Of a DNA stretch of 64,000 nt, positions 7,936 through 14,474 are shown in pieces. Location of the stretch: contig CAZRYF010000003.1 of the NCBI GenBank assembly GCA_964604165.1, positions 62,001 through 126,000 on the forward strand, given 5' to 3'. The notes beneath the pieces are model-generated. The model made no database searches, was not told the origin of the DNA, and was given only the letters and a program-made list of their open reading frames with translations. This DNA comes from JAYZDK01 sp964604165 (GTDB taxonomy: Bacteria; Myxococcota_A; UBA796; CAJQPC01). The position numbers and the translations under genes are program-made. Numbering within the stretch: position 1 is the first letter of the stretch; each line of letters starts with the position of its first letter.

Positions 7936-9059
7936 TCTCCCCCCTCGGCGTACTGGGACCAGTTGTAGTACCACCGGTCATCGTCTGGATCCCACTCGTC
8001 CCAGGTGGGGGTGGCTTCCAGGGCCTTCAGGCGGTCCTTTGGCACCACCCCGGGCACGATAAACGCCTTCTGGCGGTGGAGCGGGTAGGGGTTTCTAAGC
8101 TCGATGCCGAGCACCCCCAACACAGCGCGGGCCACATACCAGGTGGCCTGGGAGTTCCAGCCGTGGGCGATCTTAATCACAACCCCGAGGCCCGCCGGGA
8201 AGTCCGGGTGCACGATCGAGAGCCCCAAGAGCCCGTCGGCGCCTTCCTTGGCCAGGACCGCGCCTTCGCCTGCCTTGAGGATCGTGGAGTCCAGTCGGTT
8301 GAAGCCCCCCACCAGGTCCGGATGGCGCATCATGGCCTCCCAGATCCAGTCCTCCTCCCGCTGGTTCGCCAGATTCGCAAAGAGGTGGGCCAGCTCGTTG
8401 ACCGTGTTGGACACGGTGGGCAGTCCGCAGCCGTCCCGGGCCACGCGCAACGGTTTCCAGTCCTCCCCCAGGGTCTGGCGCAGCACGGCGAGAAATCCCG
8501 AAAAGAGTGGGTGCTGGGGCAATGTGTAGCCCGCCCGTTCCCACCCCTTGAGGCGGCAGCCCCGCAGGATGGCCGCGTGCTCGCCTGAGCAGCAGTGGTA
8601 CCACCGCCGCGGGCGGCGCACCTGGCGCCCGAACTGCACCAGGGGCACATCCAGGGGCGCTCGCATCAGGCCCCGCTCCGACTTGTTGAGAATCGACATG
8701 GCCGCCGCCACGTGCTCCGTGTCCCCGTTGTGGCTGGCCAGAGAGATGGCCTTCTGCTTCCAGTCCAGCTCGGGCCCAAGCTCGTCCGCAAAGACCTTCA
8801 TGGTCAGCGGCTTCATCATGCTGCGGCCGTAGCACAGCACGTTGCCCCCGAAGGAGTGCACAATCTCCCCCCCGCTGGCCCAGGCCACCGCGCCATGAAT
8901 TGTGGTCTCGCTTACTCCGTTGCGGCGGTAGTCGAGCAAGGGCTCCCACTCCACGTCTCGGCCCGTGGGAATGCCCGGCAGGGACTCACCCACGGGGCTG
9001 GTGGGGAAGACCTCCGAGCCGGGGCGGCCCGGCGAGACGCTGGAGGGGCGGTCGCTCAA
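7932..9059 (-). CDS. Asparaginase II family protein (amidohydrolase of unknown substrate)
   Basis: 375 aa from a TTG at 9059 that overlaps the previous stop (TTGA) with AGGGAA 5 nt upstream; no ATG exists before residue 80. It matches the thermolabile asparaginase II family (PF06089 type): RSMMKP (the Ser-x-x-Lys site), ASHNGDTEHVAA, CCSGEHAAI and DGCGLPT are all in order. In characterised Rhizobium-type enzymes the CSGKH lysine sits beside the zinc site (recalled from memory); here it is Glu, which hints at a changed substrate. Being locked inside an aminophenol ring-cleavage operon, it more likely acts on a pathway amide than on asparagine. That is inference. Confidence 0.75.
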   Translation of the reverse strand: MSDRPSSVSPGRPGSEVFPTSPVGESLPGIPTGRDVEWEPLLDYRRNGVSETTIHGAVAWASGGEIVHSFGGNVLCYGRSMMKPLTMKVFADELGPELDWKQKAISLASHNGDTEHVAAAMSILNKSERGLMRAPLDVPLVQFGRQVRRPRRWYHCCSGEHAAILRGCRLKGWERAGYTLPQHPLFSGFLAVLRQTLGEDWKPLRVARDGCGLPTVSNTVNELAHLFANLANQREEDWIWEAMMRHPDLVGGFNRLDSTILKAGEGAVLAKEGADGLLGLSIVHPDFPAGLGVVIKIAHGWNSQATWYVARAVLGVLGIELRNPYPLHRQKAFIVPGVVPKDRLKALEATPTWDEWDPDDDRWYYNWSQYAEGGE

Positions 9060-10276
9060 CGGTTCCCTGCCAGGAGTGGGGCGACGGACTGGGTGAAGGC
9101 CTCCATGTTGGCGATCACCCGGTTGTTGTCGTGGTTGAAGAAGTCAAACCAGAGCATGAGTCGGTCATCCGGGTGGAAGCGCTCCTTTGCCTGGGCCACG
9201 ATGTCCTCCGGGTTCCCGATCAAGGCGTTCGCGACGGCCTTCTCCACTTTCTCCGGGTCGATGGTGCCCTGGAGGGCCTTCCAGTAGGCCCCCAGCGCGG
9301 CCCGCGCCTCCTCATGGGCGGCCGCCCGCTGCTGCTCTCCGGAGAGGCCCGGTGAGTCGTTCACGAACACAAAGGTGGTGCGGGGCATGTAGGTGCGCTT
9401 CCACGGCCCCCCGTCCGCGTGGTAGGCGCTGGCCATGCGGGTGTGGGTGTCCTCGATCTTTCCCGGGTCTGTGATGGACAGGTTGAAGACCTGTACGGGC
9501 AGAATCTCGTTCATGGCCTGTTGAAGGCGCGGGTCGTGGCTGCCGATGATGAGCTGCAGGAGCTCCCGCCGCCAGTCTCGGGGGACGATCTGCAGGACAT
9601 CAAACGAGAACCGCGGTGCGATTTCAATGGAGTCCGCAGTGGTTCCCGCAGCCTGCTGTACCTTGTCCCAGTCTTCGTCGGAGCGAAAGATGCCCCGGTT
9701 CAGCACCGTGGCCCGGCTGTCCTTGCTGGAGAGCACATCCCCCCGCAAGAGCCGGCAGAAGATCTCCGCCGCCTCCCAGAACACCTGTCCCTTCAAGGCT
9801 GGCCAGGCCGCCGCCTCCACGGCATCCCGGGGAAGAATGCCGAACGGGCGGTTCATGAACTCAAAGCGGCCCCCCGAGAATCCAACCTGCAGGCGACGGG
9901 ATTCCTCCGGGTCGACCCCGTGGAGGGCGCAGAAGGTGGCGGTCTTCTCCGCGGCGGCGATGGGGCCGCCGTTGCAGAGGATGTTCATGATCGCTGAGCC
10001 CACCTCGATGCGTTTTGTGCGGGCGAACACCTTGTGGGCCAGCTGAAAGATGTCGCCGTTGAGGCCCACCTCCCCCTCCCAGTGGGGAATGACCGGGTGT
10101 TCGTGCTGCTTCTGCACCTGGCTAGACAGGTGGGACTCCGCGACCCAGGCGGTGCCGAAGCCCAGGGTGTCGGCGGCCTCTACCTGGGAGAAAAAGCTTC
10201 GGAACATCTCCGCCTCGGTGGGGGTGTGTCCCTCCACCGGGGTCTGGCTGATGCTGAAGAAGATGTCGAACTGCAT
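9056..10276 (-). CDS. LLM-class flavin-dependent monooxygenase (luciferase-like)
   Basis: 406 aa, ATG start 3 nt after the stop of the SDR gene. It is a bacterial-luciferase-like TIM barrel: the N-terminus QFDIFFSISQTP, LGFGTAWVAESHLS near residue 40, the SAIMNILCNGGPIAAAEKTA segment, and VGFSGGRFEFMNR are typical of the FMNH2-dependent family. Such enzymes hydroxylate or oxidise small molecules with reduced flavin supplied by a separate reductase, and no reductase is visible here. As the second gene of the operon it may prepare the ring, for example by hydroxylation, for the extradiol dioxygenase. It ends in a TTGA overlap with the asparaginase-like gene. The substrate is unknown. Confidence 0.85.
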   Translation of the reverse strand: MQFDIFFSISQTPVEGHTPTEAEMFRSFFSQVEAADTLGFGTAWVAESHLSSQVQKQHEHPVIPHWEGEVGLNGDIFQLAHKVFARTKRIEVGSAIMNILCNGGPIAAAEKTATFCALHGVDPEESRRLQVGFSGGRFEFMNRPFGILPRDAVEAAAWPALKGQVFWEAAEIFCRLLRGDVLSSKDSRATVLNRGIFRSDEDWDKVQQAAGTTADSIEIAPRFSFDVLQIVPRDWRRELLQLIIGSHDPRLQQAMNEILPVQVFNLSITDPGKIEDTHTRMASAYHADGGPWKRTYMPRTTFVFVNDSPGLSGEQQRAAAHEEARAALGAYWKALQGTIDPEKVEKAVANALIGNPEDIVAQAKERFHPDDRLMLWFDFFNHDNNRVIANMEAFTQSVAPLLAGNR

Positions 10277-10279
10277 GGG

Positions 10280-11071
10280 TCAGATGCTCCGCAGCCGGCC
10301 GCCATCCACTGGCAGGCTCACCCCGCGAACAAACGCACCGGCAGGGGAGGCGAGAAAGGCGATCACAGCGCCGACTTCTTCCGGAAGTCCCAGCCGACCC
10401 TCGGGCACCTGGGCCAGCCAGGCGTCCATAACTTGTTCGTGGGTTTGGTCGGTGCGCCTGGCGATGCCGTCCTGCAGGGCCCCGAGGCGCTCGGTGTTCG
10501 TGAAGCCCGGGAGAACGTTGTTGATGGTGACCCCTGGGGGAAGCTCACGAGACAGGGTCTTGGACCAGCTGGCCACGGCCCCGCGGATGGTGTTGGAAAC
10601 ACCCAGGTTGGGAATGGGCTCTCGCACGGAGGTGGAGATCACGTTCACAATGCGGCCAAACCCATCGGCGGCCATGCCGGGCACCACCAGCTGCACCAAG
10701 AGGTGGGCGGCCAGCACGTGGCGGGAGAACGCCGACAAGAAGGCGTCCTCTGTGGCCTCAAGGAGCGGTCCGCCAGGGGGCCCCCCGGTGTTGTTGATCA
10801 GAACGTGGATGGGGCCGCGGTCCGCCATGGCTTGGGAAACCAAGGTGGACAGGGCCTCCCGATCATCCAAGTCTGCAACCAGGGCCGTCGCTCCTTGTGC
10901 TCCCAGCTCCAGGAGCACCGGGAGCAGCGATTCCAGTCTCTCGGCTCGCCGGGCGAGAACCGTGACATGGGCTCCCTGCACCGCAAGGGCCATGGCCGCC
11001 GCCTGGCCGATGCCGGCGCTGGCCCCACACACCAGGGCGTGGCGGCCGGAGAGGGGGAGATCCTGGGACAT
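10280..11071 (-). CDS. SDR-family protein with altered catalytic Tyr/Lys
   Basis: 263 aa, first gene of the ring-cleavage operon. It has a good Rossmann cofactor motif (CGASAGIG near residues 15-22), LINNTGG, and ends in VDGGRLRSI like FabG-type short-chain dehydrogenases. The catalytic helix should read YxxxK, but at that place the sequence is GVSNTIRGAV, with Val for Tyr and Arg for Lys; the preceding Ser is present. A subgroup of FabG-like SDRs without the usual tetrad is known, so this is not necessarily a dead protein, but ordinary carbonyl reduction is doubtful. It is followed 3 nt later by the LLM flavoprotein. About 56 nt separate it from the next gene upstream, and any promoter would lie there. 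Confidence 0.8.
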   Translation of the reverse strand: MSQDLPLSGRHALVCGASAGIGQAAAMALAVQGAHVTVLARRAERLESLLPVLLELGAQGATALVADLDDREALSTLVSQAMADRGPIHVLINNTGGPPGGPLLEATEDAFLSAFSRHVLAAHLLVQLVVPGMAADGFGRIVNVISTSVREPIPNLGVSNTIRGAVASWSKTLSRELPPGVTINNVLPGFTNTERLGALQDGIARRTDQTHEQVMDAWLAQVPEGRLGLPEEVGAVIAFLASPAGAFVRGVSLPVDGGRLRSI

Positions 11072-11127
11072 TCTGGCCTCCGATTGGGTAGAGCCCTATC
11101 CCGGAAACTCCCCGGGGGGAAGCTGTT

Positions 11128-13548
11128 CTACTGCCAGCGCACGGGTCGGCCGTTGGCAGCTTGGGTGTAGATGCGCTGGATTTCGGGCTCGGAGAGGGCG
11201 GTGTCGTAGATCGCCAGATCGTCCATCTGGCCCTCCAGGCCGTTGGTGCCGAAGGAGGGCTTGCTCATGAACCGTCTGATGCCGTTGCCGTTCATGGAGG
11301 CATAGGTGTCGTAGTTCGTCCCCGAGACCTCGGCGCCATTGACCCAAACGCGGATGTTGCCTCCCTCGTCCTGGTAGACGAAGTGGCGCCAACTGTTGAT
11401 ATACCCGGTGCAGCCGCTGTCATGGATGGCAAAGAGGTAGCCGTTGTTGCCGCCACCGTAAAAGGCGACCGCGTGGTAGAGGTCGCCTATAAAGGCGTTG
11501 TCGTTTTCGAACAGCAGCGGGATCTGGTTGTTGATGCAAGAGGTGTTGCGGCCCCAGAAGGCGATGGTCCAGGTGCTGCCCAGGGGCACGGCCGAGTCCA
11601 GATCCACGCGCCCCGAGTCGTTGTTGTCGGACTGTAGCGAGGAGCCAAATCCCGTGTAGGGCACGGTGCTTGACGCCAGGGTGTTCCCCAGGACGGTGCC
11701 GCTGTAGCCTCCCACGTCCGAGGCGCTTACGTCCGACCCGTCAAAGCTCCAGTAGGCCCCCGGCTCGGTGGCGGAGTGCCAGGTGTAGGGCCCGCCCGAG
11801 GTGCTGAAATCGCACCAGGCCTCGTAGCTGCCGTTTCCATCCGGGTCTACGTGGTAGGCGCCGTTCGTGGGGGCGTTGGTTCGGCTGTTGTAGATGGCGG
11901 CGCAGTTGGTGGCGGCGCAAAGCGCATCCGCACCGGAGAGCTCCTCGTCCGGGGTCCCATCACAGTTGTTGTCCACCCCGTCGCAGACCTCGGTGGTCGC
12001 CGGGTTCTGGCTGGCGTTTCCGTCATCACAGTCGGTGGCGTCTGCAGCGTAGCCGGTGGGCTGCGAGCAGGCCGTGGTGGAAGTGTCCGGGGAGCCGAAG
12101 CTGTCCCCGTCGGCGTCGATGTACCAGGTGGTGGCGTCGGTGGCGTCGGATTCATCCACGGTGCCGTCGCAGTTGTTGTCGAGGGTGTCGCAGATCTCGC
12201 TGACCCCCGGGTTCACGCTGGCGGCTGCATCATCGCAGTCCGCGTCATTGGCGGAGTAGCCGGACGGCTGGTCACAGGCGGTTGTGGTGCTGGCAGAGGA
12301 TCCGTATCCATCTCCATCCCCGTCTACGTACCAGGTGCTGCCGTTGATGGCGGACTCATCCGTGCTCCCGTCGCAGTCGTTGTCGGCCCCGTCGCAGACC
12401 TCGTAGGAGGCCGGGTTGGTGGTGGCGCTGAAGTCGTCGCAGTCCAGGGCGTTGCCCACGAACCCGCTGGCCGCGTCGCACGCGGTCTCGGTCACGCTGC
12501 CGTTGCCGTATCCGTCCCCGTCCGCGTCCTGGTACCAGGTGGAACCCACCCCTTCGTCCACGTCCGTGTCACAGTCGTTGTCGGCGCCATCGCAGACCTC
12601 AGAGGCCCCCGGGTGGCTCTGGGCGTCCAGGTCGTCACAGTCGTCGCTGTTGGCCACAAAACCTGGAGGGGCGCTGCAGGTGGTCTCCTGGTACTGGCTG
12701 CCCCCGTACCCGTCTCCATCCGAGTCGCCGAAGAAGATCGTACCGCCGGTGAGGCTGCCGTCGTCGCCGTCAATGTCCCCGTCGCAGTCGTTGTCGATTC
12801 CGTCACAAACCTCCAGGGCATCGGCGTGGGCGTCGGCCGTGGAGTCGTCACAGTCCTCGCAGGCGGCGAACCCGTCTCCGTCCGCGTCGTCGTAGCCTGT
12901 GGAACCATCGCAGTTGTAGTCGTTCGGGTCGGCGCAGTCGGCTTCCAGGGCCCCGGGGTTGTAGCGCGGGTCTGTGTCGTCACAGTCCCCGTCATGCAAG
13001 GCAAATCCGGCGGGTGGGTCACAGGCGGTCTCGGTGGCCGCGCTGGTTCCATACCCGTCGCCGTCGTCGTCGACGTACCAGGACAGGGCATCGGTGGCCT
13101 CCAGGTCGATGGTGCCGTCGCAGTCGTTGTCGGCTCCGTCGCAGACCTCGTCCGCATCCGGGTGCACCGCGTCGTTGGTGTCGTCGCAGTCCCGGTGGTT
13201 GTCCACGTACCCATCGGGCTGTTCACAGGCGAGCAAGGTCAGCTGGTCCCCCCCGTATCCATCGAAGTCGTAGTCCGCGTACCAGGTGTCTGCCCCGGTG
13301 ACCCCGGGATCGTCGTCGTCCACAAGACCATCACAGTCGTTGTCGGCCCCGTCGCAGACCTCAGTGGCCCCCGGGTGGATCGTACCGTCTTCATCGTTGC
13401 AGTCGTCCGGAGCCGCGGTTCCGTCCCCGTCCAGGTCCCCTGCAGTGGAGGTGTCCACGGTGCCGGTGTCCACCTCCCCGGTCTCTGCAGCGTCCTTTTC
13501 TGGTGTACGGCAACCTGATACGAGAAGGGCAAGAACGAGAAGTCGCAT
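11128..13548 (-). CDS. MopE-repeat lipoprotein with C-terminal LamG domain
   Basis: 806 aa from the ATG at 13548, which has GGAGA upstream and gives a lipoprotein signal ending LVSGC; an ATG 10 codons earlier would spoil the signal. After a Thr/Asp-rich linker come eight repeats of about 55-60 aa, each centred on CDGxDNDCDG with Asp-rich DGDGYG turns (putative metal/Ca-binding MopE motif). One of the eight is a variant with NDYNCDGS. The last 260 residues begin like a fibrinogen-type fragment (DGAYHVDPDGNGS) and continue as a LamG/concanavalin-like jellyroll (SWRHFVYQDEGGNIRVWVNG, MDDLAIYDTALSEPEI). A surface-exposed, calcium-stabilised adhesin or scaffold is likely. It is a clear paralogue of the product of 14475-16988. 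Confidence 0.85.
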   Translation of the reverse strand: MRLLVLALLVSGCRTPEKDAAETGEVDTGTVDTSTAGDLDGDGTAAPDDCNDEDGTIHPGATEVCDGADNDCDGLVDDDDPGVTGADTWYADYDFDGYGGDQLTLLACEQPDGYVDNHRDCDDTNDAVHPDADEVCDGADNDCDGTIDLEATDALSWYVDDDGDGYGTSAATETACDPPAGFALHDGDCDDTDPRYNPGALEADCADPNDYNCDGSTGYDDADGDGFAACEDCDDSTADAHADALEVCDGIDNDCDGDIDGDDGSLTGGTIFFGDSDGDGYGGSQYQETTCSAPPGFVANSDDCDDLDAQSHPGASEVCDGADNDCDTDVDEGVGSTWYQDADGDGYGNGSVTETACDAASGFVGNALDCDDFSATTNPASYEVCDGADNDCDGSTDESAINGSTWYVDGDGDGYGSSASTTTACDQPSGYSANDADCDDAAASVNPGVSEICDTLDNNCDGTVDESDATDATTWYIDADGDSFGSPDTSTTACSQPTGYAADATDCDDGNASQNPATTEVCDGVDNNCDGTPDEELSGADALCAATNCAAIYNSRTNAPTNGAYHVDPDGNGSYEAWCDFSTSGGPYTWHSATEPGAYWSFDGSDVSASDVGGYSGTVLGNTLASSTVPYTGFGSSLQSDNNDSGRVDLDSAVPLGSTWTIAFWGRNTSCINNQIPLLFENDNAFIGDLYHAVAFYGGGNNGYLFAIHDSGCTGYINSWRHFVYQDEGGNIRVWVNGAEVSGTNYDTYASMNGNGIRRFMSKPSFGTNGLEGQMDDLAIYDTALSEPEIQRIYTQAANGRPVRWQ

Positions 13549-13574
13549 GGGGTCTCCGGGGGGTGGCGAGGGGG

Positions 13575-14006
13575 TCATCGCTCGTTGGCGACAGAAAAGA
13601 TCGCTGAGTCTGAAACCGCAGGAACGAGCGGCGTTCGATCCTCAAGGAGGAGCTTCACTTCAAGCTGGTGGTCCCCCGCCCCAAGAGCTTGCAGCGTGGA
13701 GGTGGTGGTCTCCAGCTCGTCGATCAACAGGCCGTTCAGGTGCAGCGCCACAAAACCGGTGGGTGTGGCGTCATCCACGTGGGCGTGGGCGATCGGTAGC
13801 AACGAAGGCAGCTTCCACCCCACCGCGGTGTCTGCATAACCCAGAAGAAAGTGTTCCACGACCACCGCCACGGAGACGTCGCCCTCCGGGTGGGTGGAGC
13901 CGTCTGCTGGAGCGAGGATGGAAACGGTAGGGGAATCCGTCTCTGCCTCGGGGGCAGCACATGCGAGCAGAAGTCCGCAGACAGAAAGGAGGCTGTGTCG
14001 TGCCAT
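13575..14006 (-). CDS. Small lipoprotein, paralogue of the divergent neighbour
   Basis: 143 aa from the ATG at 14006, giving the lipoprotein signal LLSVCGLLLAC. The mature part is one beta-rich domain: SPTVSILAPADGST at the start, VALHLNG in the middle, and LEVKLLLEDRTPLVP with VSDSAIFSV at the end. The gene at 14022-14450 on the other strand encodes the same layout, so the pair are paralogues. It ends 26 nt before the start of the MopE-LamG lipoprotein gene, so the two are probably co-transcribed. No known family was firmly recognised; the fold resembles small Ig-like or DUF4399-like domains. The function is unknown. Confidence 0.75.
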   Translation of the reverse strand: MARHSLLSVCGLLLACAAPEAETDSPTVSILAPADGSTHPEGDVSVAVVVEHFLLGYADTAVGWKLPSLLPIAHAHVDDATPTGFVALHLNGLLIDELETTTSTLQALGAGDHQLEVKLLLEDRTPLVPAVSDSAIFSVANER

Positions 14007-14021
14007 CTCGGGCACGCTACC

Positions 14022-14450
14022 ATGCGCTGGATGTGGTCTTGCGTGCTGGTGATCCTGGGTGCTCTCGGTTGTGGTTCTTCCGCGGACGACCCCGGGAGAG
14101 ATTCTGTGTCGGACACCGAATCCACGGAGCCCCGGGTCCACCTGCTGGCGCCAGAGGAGGGAGACACGGTCTGTGGCGATCCGTTTGCCCTTTCGGTCAC
14201 CGTCGACAACTTTCACATGGTCGGCTTTGACTCCGAGGAGAGAAGGGAAGGTTACGGCCACGTGGACATCCAGCTCAACGGCCAGAACCGCTGGATGACC
14301 TACAAGAGCGAGTTTGAGATCCCCCATGTAGACGAGGGCATCTACCTGGTGAAGGCGTTGCTCGTGTACGAAGACCACCTGCCTGTGGAGCCGGAGGTGT
14401 CCGACTCAGCGACCGTGACGGTGGATGAGGCGGCTTGCCCTGTCGAGTAG
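14022..14450 (+). CDS. Small lipoprotein, divergent paralogue
   Basis: 142 aa from the ATG at 14022, with a lipoprotein signal ending LGALGCGSS. The mature domain has EPRVHLLAPEEGDTV, GHVDIQLNG, LVKALLVYEDHLPVEP and VSDSATVTV, aligning end to end with the product of 13575-14006. The two start codons are only 15 bp apart on opposite strands, so each gene's promoter and ribosome site must lie inside the other's coding region. Its stop is 24 nt from the stop of the convergent MopE-fibrinogen gene. The function is unknown; it probably partners the neighbouring surface lipoproteins. Confidence 0.75.
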   Translation: MRWMWSCVLVILGALGCGSSADDPGRDSVSDTESTEPRVHLLAPEEGDTVCGDPFALSVTVDNFHMVGFDSEERREGYGHVDIQLNGQNRWMTYKSEFEIPHVDEGIYLVKALLVYEDHLPVEPEVSDSATVTVDEAACPVE

Positions 14451-14474
14451 GGAAGACCCACCCAAACCATTGCG

